This document shows positions 1-6,614 of a stretch of DNA of 7,211 bases, piece after piece. The DNA comes from GCA-002694895 sp964436345. Its GTDB lineage: Bacteria > Chloroflexota > Dehalococcoidia > Lucifugimonadales > GCA-002694895. The notes under the pieces are model-generated. The model was not told the origin of the DNA. It made no database searches and was given only the letters and a program-made list of their open reading frames with translations. Positions within the stretch are counted from its first letter, which is position 1. Each line of letters starts with the position of its first letter. The translations under genes were made by a program, and so were the position numbers. The stretch is taken from assembly GCA_964436345.1 (NCBI GenBank), contig CAYTCC010000071.1:1-7211 (forward strand). Direction: 5' to 3'.

Positions 1-930
1 CTCACAGAAACAAAATTGGAAAAAGAAAAGAAAATTGTTATTCAGGAAAGAAAGCAAAATTACGAAAATTCACCATATGGAGATAGTGAAGAACTTATAC
101 AAGATATAATTTTCCCAAAACCTCACCCATATAATTGGCAAACTATTGGATATGAATCTGATATTCAAAAAGCTAAATTGTCAGAAACAATAAAATTTCA
201 TCAAAATTATTATGTACCATCCAATGCAAGTCTTGCAATTTCAGGAAATTTTAATTCTAAGCAAACTACACAATGGCTTGAAAAATACTTTGGAAATATA
301 AAAACTAATAAAACTAACTCCTTTAATAGTAACCCTTTAACAAGCTCATTTGAAAATACCAAATTTCATGAAATGATTGGTGAAAGTCCGGCTACTTTAC
401 CAAAACTTATAATCAGATGGCCTACAAATTCATATATATTTAGTAATAATGAACCTGAGTTAGATATTTTGTCTACAATTTTAGGAGATGGAATAGGTAG
501 CAGGTTACATCAAAAATTAATAGCCAAAACACAATTAGCCCAAAGCTTGGGAGTTTCTCACTATACAAGTGAACTTGCAGGAGAATTTGATATCTCAATT
601 AATATAAAACAAGAAATAAATTTTGAGGAAATATATAAAATAACAATTGATGAAATAAACAATATTTATTCAGGAAATATATCTGATGAAGAAATAATTC
701 TTGCAAAAAATAAATACAAACTAAGTATTAATAGGCAATTAGAAAAATCAGGTGGCTTTGGAGGAATAGCTGATATGTTGAATTATTTTAATATTTATGG
801 AGAAAACCCTAATAAAATAAATAACATACTTGATAGGTACAATAAAGTAGTAAAACAAGATGTAATTAATGCATCAAAATACTTATTACAAAGTCCTCAT
901 TTACATTTACACTACAAAATTAAAAAATAA
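1..930 (+). CDS. M16B zinc peptidase, probable catalytic subunit (5'-truncated by the window edge)
   Basis: The reading frame is open from base 1, so the gene starts upstream; the TTG at 16 is internal. About 309 residues are visible, against the 410-450 usual for M16B subunits, so roughly 110-130 N-terminal residues are missing, including the expected HxxEH site. The first visible stretch (LTETKLEKEKKIVIQERKQN) matches the conserved helix after HxxEH, and the Glu at 46-48 aligns with the third zinc ligand of the family. The second M16 domain follows, with a recognisable SRLHQKL segment (499-519). The Arg and Tyr of the family's substrate-binding R/Y pair are replaced by Ile (520-522) and Gln (541-543), as expected for the catalytic partner of a two-subunit enzyme. 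The stop lies 5 nt before the next M16 gene, so the two are surely co-transcribed. M16B enzymes degrade peptides, sometimes processed signal or toxic peptides; the substrate here is unknown. The family call is firm; catalytic competence cannot be seen. Confidence 0.9.
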   Translation, partial: LTETKLEKEKKIVIQERKQNYENSPYGDSEELIQDIIFPKPHPYNWQTIGYESDIQKAKLSETIKFHQNYYVPSNASLAISGNFNSKQTTQWLEKYFGNIKTNKTNSFNSNPLTSSFENTKFHEMIGESPATLPKLIIRWPTNSYIFSNNEPELDILSTILGDGIGSRLHQKLIAKTQLAQSLGVSHYTSELAGEFDISINIKQEINFEEIYKITIDEINNIYSGNISDEEIILAKNKYKLSINRQLEKSGGFGGIADMLNYFNIYGENPNKINNILDRYNKVVKQDVINASKYLLQSPHLHLHYKIKK

Positions 931-935
931 TTATT

Positions 936-2285
936 ATGAATAATTTACCAAAACCCTCAATATTAAAAAATACATTTAAATTACCCACCATATCTAATGA
1001 AACATTAAGCAATAAAATAAATGTTTTCACTATTCACAAACCTTCAACAGATTTATTCACAATATTATTCACAAATAAGGTGAATGAAAAATCAACATCA
1101 TTAATACCGCCTGGCGCAATTAGTTTTGTTATTAAAATGTTATTTGAACAAAAAGATTTAAATAATTATTCTTTATATGAAAAAATTGAAAATTTGGGAG
1201 CTGACCCTATTTATTCTAGTGACAATAATTTTATTACAATAGGATTTCAATCATCTTCAGATAATTGGGAAAACCCACTTAATTTAATTATCAATTCTAT
1301 ATTAAACCCACATTTTTCTGAAAAAGAATTTGTTAGATTAAAAAAACAAAGAGCCGGTGAAATTGTTCAAAACAAAGGTAACCCAATGTATCTGGCTCAA
1401 AAAGGATTAGCTAAATCTATATATTCACAAGACTCAATAGATTCCTTTACATCATACGGAAATATATCAAGTATTGAAGATTATGAATTTGATAGCATTA
1501 AAAACATATTTAGAAAAATATTAATTTTTTCTGAAGATACTAAAATTTCAATTATAAACATCAATAATGATACAAAATTATATAAATTATTAGATACCCT
1601 TAAAACTAAAAATGATATTTCAAACGAAAATTTAGATTTCAGTAATCCCGAAAAGAAAAATTATTTAATTTATACAAATACAAATAATCCTCAAAGTGCA
1701 ATATTATTTGGTAAACATCTTACTTTTTCAAATTCTACTGATATTATTTCCGGAGATTTGTTCAATGAAGTTCTTGGAGGTTCTTTTATGTCAAGATTGA
1801 ATGTTTGTTTAAGAGAAAATAAAGGTTATTCATATGGTTTTGGTTCAAACATTCAATGGAATACTAATCCACCTTTATTAATAGGAGGAGGTTCAGTAAA
1901 TTCATCAAAAACAAAAGAATCGATAGATGAAATAAATAATGAAGTAAGAGGATTGTTTAATGATAATAAAATTTCAAATGAAGAGTTAAATAATGCAAAA
2001 TATTCATTAAAACAAGAATATTTAAATAATTTTGAAACACATACCTCAGCATTAAAAATGCTAAACTGGTTAATTACTGCCAAGCAATCAAAAGTTTTTT
2101 ACAATCAATATATCAAAAATATAAATAAAATCGACTCAAATCAAATATACCAATATATCAGTCAAAATTTCGAATCATTGGATCATTTTTCAACAATTAT
2201 AGTTGGAGATAAAAGTCGTCTTAAAAAATTACAAAATTTTGATTCATTTAACTTTCAACTAATTTCTGCTGACGAAATCATATAA
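936..2285 (+). CDS. M16B peptidase, non-catalytic partner subunit (HxxEH lost, R/Y pair kept)
   Basis: The protein has 449 residues, a full-length M16B subunit of two repeated alpha/beta domains. The place where active members carry HFLEHMLF reads SFVIKMLF (residues 63-70): His, Glu and His are replaced by Ser63, Ile66 and Lys67, so this chain cannot bind the catalytic zinc. In the second domain, GGSFMSRLN leads into RENKGYSYG, with Arg293 and Tyr300 at the family's R/Y substrate-binding positions. This complements the upstream gene, which lacks that pair, and points to a heterodimer with one composite active site. The ATG at 936 follows the previous stop by 5 nt with no Shine-Dalgarno sequence, which suggests coupled or leaderless-like reinitiation. 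There is no signal peptide, so a cytoplasmic role is likely. Base composition is very AT-rich (some 60-nt lines are near 15% G+C), lower than in the more conserved ino1 gene. The family is certain; the physiological substrate is unknown. Confidence 0.9.
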   Translation: MNNLPKPSILKNTFKLPTISNETLSNKINVFTIHKPSTDLFTILFTNKVNEKSTSLIPPGAISFVIKMLFEQKDLNNYSLYEKIENLGADPIYSSDNNFITIGFQSSSDNWENPLNLIINSILNPHFSEKEFVRLKKQRAGEIVQNKGNPMYLAQKGLAKSIYSQDSIDSFTSYGNISSIEDYEFDSIKNIFRKILIFSEDTKISIININNDTKLYKLLDTLKTKNDISNENLDFSNPEKKNYLIYTNTNNPQSAILFGKHLTFSNSTDIISGDLFNEVLGGSFMSRLNVCLRENKGYSYGFGSNIQWNTNPPLLIGGGSVNSSKTKESIDEINNEVRGLFNDNKISNEELNNAKYSLKQEYLNNFETHTSALKMLNWLITAKQSKVFYNQYIKNINKIDSNQIYQYISQNFESLDHFSTIIVGDKSRLKKLQNFDSFNFQLISADEII

Positions 2286-2338
2286 AATCCTTTATATCTA
2301 GAAAAATATAATCTAAATATATCCTGACAAAATTACTA

Positions 2339-2367
2339 TTGAAATCATCATATTGAGATGTTACAAT
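2339..2367 (+). promoter_or_regulatory. Predicted sigma70-type promoter of the inositol-lipid operon
   Basis: TTGAAA at 2339-2344 (5 of 6 matches to the -35 consensus) is followed after exactly 17 nt by TACAAT at 2362-2367 (5 of 6 matches to the -10 consensus). Transcription would start near 2373-2376, leaving a leader of about 30 nt that contains the ribosome binding site at 2394-2400. This is the only intergenic space long enough for a promoter among the + strand genes, and it separates the M16 pair from the ino1 operon. In such AT-rich DNA some matches arise by chance, but both boxes, the spacing and the position agree. No operator-like repeat is evident around it. Confidence 0.6.
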
Positions 2368-2393
2368 TTTGATCTTGTTTAACTATCTTCTTT

Positions 2394-2400
2394 AAAGGAA
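2394..2400 (+). promoter_or_regulatory. Shine-Dalgarno sequence deciding the TTG start of ino1
   Basis: AAAGGAA ends 4 nt before the TTG at 2405, with the GGA core 5 nt from the start codon. It is the clearest ribosome binding site in the window. It supports TTG rather than any downstream ATG, because the conserved NAD-binding strand begins only a few codons later. The other internal genes of the operon lack such a site and rely on overlap or very close spacing. Confidence 0.7.
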
Positions 2401-2404
2401 TATT

Positions 2405-3493
2405 TTGAGTAAAGTTAGAGTAGCTATAATTGGTGTTGGGAATTGCGCATCATCCCTAGTACAAGGCGTAATAAAATACAAGAACGCAAAGGAAAATGAT
2501 AAAATTCCAGGAATAATGCATCCATTACTTGGAAAATATCATATAGGAGATATAGAATTTTCTGCCGCTTTCGATGTAGATAAAAACAAAGTAGGAAAAG
2601 ACCTTTCAGAAGCTATATTTTCCGAACCAAATAATACAATAAAATTTCAAGACGTACCAAAATTAAATGTTCCTGTTCAAAGAGGTATGACACATGATGG
2701 TATAGGCCAATACTTAGGAGAAGTTATTGAAAAGCACGCCTCTTCAACCGTAGATATTATTAAAGTTTTAAAAGAAACTAAAACTGATGTAGTTATTAGT
2801 TATCTTCCGGTTGGATCAGAGGAAGCTACAAAATGGTATGTAGAACAAATCCTCAAAGCTGAATGTGGATTTATAAATTGCATTCCAGTATTTATCGCAT
2901 CAAGTCCAAATGGATATTGGCAAAAACGATTTGAAGATGCCGGAGTTCCTATAATAGGTGATGATATCAAATCACAGGTGGGGGCAACTATTGTGCATAG
3001 AGTATTAAGCAGGTTATTTATGGATCGTGGTGTTGAATTAGAAAATTCATACCAACTTAACTTTGGAGGAAATACTGATTTCTTAAACATGCTAGAAAGA
3101 GACCGGTTAAAATCTAAAAAAATATCAAAAACCCAATCTGTAACTTCCCAGATTGACCATGAAATAAATAGTAAAAACATTCATATAGGCCCAAGCGATC
3201 ATGTTCCATGGTTATCAGATAGAAAGTGGGCATATATTCGATTAGAAGGAAATAGTTTTGGAGATGTCCCATTGAATATTGAATTAAAACTTGAAGTATG
3301 GGATAGTCCAAATTCAGCAGGTGTCGTTATTGACGCAGTCAGATGCTGTAAAATAGCTATGGATAAAGGAATGGCAGGAGCAATTGATGCTCCTTCAAGT
3401 TACTTTATGAAATCTCCTCCTACTCAATTCACAGATAATGAAGCAAGAGATTTGCTAGAAAAGTTTATTGAATCTTCTACAGAAAATCCTTAA
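2405..3493 (+). CDS. ino1: Inositol-3-phosphate synthase (actinobacterial/archaeal type)
   Basis: The enzyme converts D-glucose 6-phosphate to 1L-myo-inositol 1-phosphate (inositol-3-phosphate) with NAD+ as an internal redox cofactor, the first step of inositol-lipid synthesis in the cytoplasm. Its 362 residues fit the short COG1260 class (about 360-390), not the long eukaryotic form. The N-terminal Rossmann strand and loop reads VAIIGVGNCASSLVQG (6-21). Further conserved blocks are SYLPVGSEEA, PVFIAS, GDDIKSQVGAT (185-195), FLNMLERDRLKSKKISKTQ ending at 244 with the catalytic-region lysines Lys238, Lys239 and Lys242, HIGPSDHV (260-267), and LEVWDSPNSAG (296-306). All are nearly the same in Mycobacterium Ino1. 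The start is TTG, supported by the site at 2394-2400 and by the N-terminus beginning directly at the Rossmann fold. It heads the operon; the next gene begins 6 nt after its stop. No key motif is missing. Confidence 0.96.
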   Translation: MSKVRVAIIGVGNCASSLVQGVIKYKNAKENDKIPGIMHPLLGKYHIGDIEFSAAFDVDKNKVGKDLSEAIFSEPNNTIKFQDVPKLNVPVQRGMTHDGIGQYLGEVIEKHASSTVDIIKVLKETKTDVVISYLPVGSEEATKWYVEQILKAECGFINCIPVFIASSPNGYWQKRFEDAGVPIIGDDIKSQVGATIVHRVLSRLFMDRGVELENSYQLNFGGNTDFLNMLERDRLKSKKISKTQSVTSQIDHEINSKNIHIGPSDHVPWLSDRKWAYIRLEGNSFGDVPLNIELKLEVWDSPNSAGVVIDAVRCCKIAMDKGMAGAIDAPSSYFMKSPPTQFTDNEARDLLEKFIESSTENP

Positions 3494-3499
3494 AAATAC

Positions 3500-4600
3500 A
3501 TGAAAATTTGCGTTGTTTGCTCTTATGGAATTGATAACCCTGGAGGAGTTTGGAATCACGTCTTAAATTTAACCCAGCAACTAAAAAAGAAAAAAATTAA
3601 ATATATTCTTGTAACACCGGAAAGTAAAAAAAATACCTATGATCGAAATAATCATTATAAAATAGGAAAAACATTCAAGATAAATAGTGCCGGCTCCAAA
3701 GCGAATATCACCCTATCTCCTTTTATAAATAAACAAGTAAAAAGTTTAATTTCTAACTATAAACCAGACATCATGCACATACACGAACCTTTTGCAGGAT
3801 CTTTACCAATGAGCTTTTTACTAAACTCTCAATCTAAAAACATAGCAACGTTTCATTCAAATCAAGGTACAAATTTATATAAATTTGGATTAAGCAAAAT
3901 ATTCAAACCGCTAGACAAAAAACTACATGCCCGAATAGCCGTATCTAAAACGGCTAAAAATTTTATAAATACTTATTTCGAAAATACTTATGAAATAATA
4001 CCGAACGGAATTAATGAGGATTTTTACAAAAAATCCTCATTAATTAACAAAATTACAGATGAAAAATTAAATATAATTTTTATTGGAAGAAATGATCGCA
4101 GAAAAGGACTCAAAATTCTCATAAACACATTGGAAAAACATATATTTAATTTTTCTATAAGACTTATTATATTAGGTAATAAAATAACAAATCTTAAGAT
4201 TAATAATATAGAAATAATCAATCCTGGATTTGTAAACGAAAATACTAAAGCAAAATATCTTCAATCATCAGATATTCTTTGTGCCCCTTCTTTAGAAAAA
4301 GAAAGTTTTGGAATCATATTACTAGAAGGAATGGCTTCAAACACAGCAGTTATAGCTTCTGATATTGCAGGATACAACGAAATAATCACAAACAATGTTA
4401 ATGGAATACTCATAAAACCTAATAATACAAATCAGTTGGCTCAAGCAATAAAAAAATTACATGATGACAAAAATCAAAAACAAAAACTTATCACTAATGG
4501 TAATTCATATATCAAAAATCTCAATTGGGACAATATTTCTGATAAAATAATTAATATTTATAAAAATACTTTAAACAATAAAGAAATCACACACTATTGA
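3500..4600 (+). CDS. pimA: GT4 glycosyltransferase, PimA-like (phosphatidylinositol glycosyltransferase)
   Basis: This is a GT-B fold retaining glycosyltransferase of 366 residues. In mycobacteria PimA transfers mannose from GDP-mannose to the inositol of PI on the inner membrane face. PimA-like features run through both domains. NPGGVWNHV (13-21) is the nucleotide-sugar and lipid loop. HIHEPFAGSLPMS comes next. TFHSN carries His119, equivalent to the PimA catalytic-site His. RIAVSKTAK and IPNGIN precede the interdomain linker. FIGRNDRRKG contains Arg197 and Lys202, the diphosphate binders; the loop between them is one residue shorter than I recall for PimA. APSLEKESFG leads into the E-x7-E motif with Glu268 and Glu276. 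MshA-type transferases have a different N-terminal loop, so mycothiol synthesis is less likely. The sugar donor cannot be read from sequence. The ATG lies 6 nt after ino1 with no Shine-Dalgarno, and the stop overlaps the next start. A perfect inverted repeat occupies codons of the interdomain linker. Confidence 0.85.
   Translation: MKICVVCSYGIDNPGGVWNHVLNLTQQLKKKKIKYILVTPESKKNTYDRNNHYKIGKTFKINSAGSKANITLSPFINKQVKSLISNYKPDIMHIHEPFAGSLPMSFLLNSQSKNIATFHSNQGTNLYKFGLSKIFKPLDKKLHARIAVSKTAKNFINTYFENTYEIIPNGINEDFYKKSSLINKITDEKLNIIFIGRNDRRKGLKILINTLEKHIFNFSIRLIILGNKITNLKINNIEIINPGFVNENTKAKYLQSSDILCAPSLEKESFGIILLEGMASNTAVIASDIAGYNEIITNNVNGILIKPNNTNQLAQAIKKLHDDKNQKQKLITNGNSYIKNLNWDNISDKIINIYKNTLNNKEITHY
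4009..4045. repeat. Perfect 17-bp inverted repeat with 3-nt loop inside the glycosyltransferase gene
   Basis: The left arm 4009-4025 (AATTAATGAGGATTTTT) and right arm 4029-4045 are exact reverse complements around the loop ACA. Three of the 17 pairs are G-C and the rest A-T. The structure lies in frame, encoding residues 170-183 just after the IPNG motif, in the variable linker between the two Rossmann domains. No T-run follows on either strand beyond the stem, so it is not a standard intrinsic terminator. It may be a transcript hairpin tuning expression of the downstream genes, or the trace of a small palindromic insertion. Confidence 0.85.
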
Positions 4601-5205
4601 ATAATTATCAAATACAGAGAAATAAATTGAAGTTATATTTTAATGAATTATTATATTCTTCGATAATACCCATACTAGCAAAGAGCAAAATATCACCCAA
4701 TACTTTAACCATCATTGGATTTATATTTTCATTAATTACAATGGTTTTAATCAGTCAGGGGTATTTATTGATTTCAGGAATACTAATAATTTTTTCTAGC
4801 TTTTTTGATTTATTAGACGGAGCTTTAGCTAGGTATTCACACAATACAACAAATTTTGGAAAATTCTTTGATGCCGTTATTGATAGGTTGTCTGAAATTG
4901 CAATTTATGTTGGCTTATTTATCTATTTTATTAATGATCCAAATTCATTATTAATTATTTTTCTTAGTGCAATTTCTAATCAATTGGTAAGTTACATAAA
5001 AACAAAATATGAATCTATTGGCATAGAAGGTGATATAGGTATATTTACAAGACCAGAAAGAATTGTAACTCTTTCCCTAGCATTGATAATAGGTTCATTT
5101 TATTTATATATTTTCTATATTTTAATGTATATTTCTATTCTTTTAGCATTAATCAGCATAATGCAACGTATATTTTATGGATTTATTAATTCTCATAAAA
5201 AATGA
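4597..5205 (+). CDS. CDP-alcohol phosphatidyltransferase, probable phosphatidylinositol-phosphate synthase
   Basis: This integral membrane enzyme probably joins CDP-diacylglycerol (or a related CDP-lipid) to inositol phosphate, giving PI-phosphate and CMP, like mycobacterial PgsA1. The 202 residues contain about six membrane segments. The complete CDP-alcohol transferase signature DxxDGxxAR-x8-GxxxDxxxD is present: Asp71, Asp74, Gly75, Ala78, Arg79, Gly88, Asp92 and Asp96. The earlier SPNTLT block (33-38) is also typical. Basic residues Lys135, Arg155 (in TRPER) and Arg191 match, from memory, the inositol-phosphate-binding positions in solved bacterial PIP synthases, which favours this substrate over glycerol-phosphate. 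The TTG start overlaps the previous stop (ATTGA), implying coupled translation; a second in-frame TTG at 4627 would remove only ten residues. It lies downstream of inositol phosphate synthase and a PimA-like enzyme, so the context agrees. Archaetidylinositol-phosphate synthase is the same family but less likely in a bacterium. No PI-phosphate phosphatase is encoded nearby. Confidence 0.87.
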   Translation: MNNYQIQRNKLKLYFNELLYSSIIPILAKSKISPNTLTIIGFIFSLITMVLISQGYLLISGILIIFSSFFDLLDGALARYSHNTTNFGKFFDAVIDRLSEIAIYVGLFIYFINDPNSLLIIFLSAISNQLVSYIKTKYESIGIEGDIGIFTRPERIVTLSLALIIGSFYLYIFYILMYISILLALISIMQRIFYGFINSHKK

Positions 5206-6614
5206 AAAAAAATATTATACTCATATCATTTTTAATTTTTTTATTTCCAGCTACAAATTTAATAGCTGATGGAAATACAGACACTAAAATTTCCATTGAA
5301 GAAACCAATATAACTATAAATTTTCCGGATAATATTATTTTCAATATATCTGGTTCAAGTACAGAAAAAATACAATCTGTAAACTTGTCATTCAAACCGG
5401 GACAAGGAAATACATCCGTCATTCAACCATTAGAATTTACACAAAATGAAAACAATAATAAATTTCAGGCAATTTTAGAATGGAGAACTAACACATCAGA
5501 AAGATATATACCTCAGGGATCAGTTATAGAATACCATTTTAATATAAAAACTAATTCTGAATATAATTTAACCACAAAATCTAAAACAATAACATATTTA
5601 GACCCTACCCAAAAATGGGAAAATATTAAATCAGGATCTGTTACATTTTACTACTCTGAAGTTTATGGTTCGGTAGTGAAAAAAAGGTCTGAAAAATTAC
5701 TCCAAATTATAAGCGAAACTGTTGATATAATGTCCCCATTACTAGGGCTGGAATCTAAAAATCATCCTCTAAGTGTTATGTTATTTAATGATTATGAATA
5801 TATGATAAAATCACTACCCCCCAAAAGTGATACCATAATGAGAACCTTAGTTACAGAGGGTCAAGCATTTACTTCAGCAGGAGTAGTGTTAGTTTTAGAT
5901 AACAGACAAACATCTGCTACAGCAATTCATGAATTAGCACACATTCTTTTAGATAGAGCTGCAAATTCTAAATATATTAACATACCATCATGGTTACATG
6001 AAGGTGTTGCTGAATATGCCAGTCATCTCGGATATACAACTAAAGATTCCATATATGAAAAAGCTTTAAGCGAGGATAAATTATTGAACATAACAAAATA
6101 TGCAAGCCCCCCAGGCAAACCTCAAGATGTTTTATTATTTTACGGACAATCTGAGCAATTTATTAGATATTTAATCACTGATTTAGGTAATGAGAATTTT
6201 ACAAAATTTATAAAAAATTTAAAATCAGGAAAATCTATAAATAATGCTATGCTTGATATTTACGGACTAGACAAAACAGGCTTAGAAAATAAATGGAGGA
6301 AACATATAGGAGCTTCATTAATTTCAAATACACAAGCAAACATCAAACGACCAAAATCACCCGAAGCCCCAATCATTAAACCTTATACTCTAAACGAAGT
6401 AATTACAGCCTCTAAAAAAGTTACAGAACAAAATAAAAATTCATCAATCTCAACTGAAGAACGAGAAGCAAAATCAAAAGAGCAAATAACCAGGCAAGAT
6501 TCAATTGCAAATAACAATAGTGGTTGCGGGTTATCTCAAGGAAATGATGTAATAATTCTCCTATCTGTAATATGTATTTTTATCCCGTTCAGGTTTAGAA
6601 AAAAAGTTACCTAG
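5202..6614 (+). CDS. Secreted, membrane-anchored gluzincin metalloprotease (peptidase MA-like) with Cys-TM-basic tail
   Basis: The protein has 470 residues. Residues 1-22 form a signal peptide (KK, a hydrophobic core, likely cleavage near Ala22). No lipobox cysteine is present, so it is not an N-terminal lipoprotein. Residues about 25-150 look like a beta-rich domain ending in YIPQGSVIEYHF and TYLDPTQKW, a layout I associate with Chloroflexota peptidase MA proteins. The catalytic domain follows: HELAH at 243-247 (zinc ligands His243 and His247, catalytic Glu244) and WLHEGVAEY at 264-272, where Glu267 lies 20 residues after His247, the thermolysin-like gluzincin spacing. Residues about 370-440 form a polar, low-complexity linker. 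The end is SGCG (440-443, Cys442), a short hydrophobic segment 450-463 and RFRKK, resembling MYXO-CTERM-type sorting tails. The ATG overlaps the previous stop (ATGA), so it shares the inositol-lipid operon. Its stop lies within the end of the convergent permease gene. The substrate is unknown. Confidence 0.85.
   Translation: MKKNIILISFLIFLFPATNLIADGNTDTKISIEETNITINFPDNIIFNISGSSTEKIQSVNLSFKPGQGNTSVIQPLEFTQNENNNKFQAILEWRTNTSERYIPQGSVIEYHFNIKTNSEYNLTTKSKTITYLDPTQKWENIKSGSVTFYYSEVYGSVVKKRSEKLLQIISETVDIMSPLLGLESKNHPLSVMLFNDYEYMIKSLPPKSDTIMRTLVTEGQAFTSAGVVLVLDNRQTSATAIHELAHILLDRAANSKYINIPSWLHEGVAEYASHLGYTTKDSIYEKALSEDKLLNITKYASPPGKPQDVLLFYGQSEQFIRYLITDLGNENFTKFIKNLKSGKSINNAMLDIYGLDKTGLENKWRKHIGASLISNTQANIKRPKSPEAPIIKPYTLNEVITASKKVTEQNKNSSISTEEREAKSKEQITRQDSIANNNSGCGLSQGNDVIILLSVICIFIPFRFRKKVT

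Noticed and set aside
16..930. TTG at 16 as the true start of the first M16 gene
   Set aside because: The frame is open to base 1 and the upstream codons already match the conserved M16 helix; a complete gene would need the HxxEH domain before it.
2280..2297. Inverted repeat ATATAAA-atcc-TTTATAT over the stop of the second M16 gene, as a possible terminator
   Set aside because: The 7-bp stem is all A-T and no T-run follows it; such repeats are expected by chance in this composition.
2800..3311. Open reading frames on the - strand across ino1 (and similar ones across the M16, glycosyltransferase and protease genes)
   Set aside because: They lie antisense to highly conserved coding sequence, show no recognisable domain and have no promoter or ribosome binding site; they are shadows of the real genes.
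3500..4600. MshA (mycothiol pathway) as the identity of the glycosyltransferase
   Set aside because: The N-terminal NPGGVWNHV loop and the THEP/TFHS-like blocks align with PimA rather than MshA, and the next gene makes an inositol lipid.
5202..5270. N-terminal lipoprotein signal on the metalloprotease
   Set aside because: The hydrophobic N-terminus has no cysteine near the expected cleavage point, so no lipobox.
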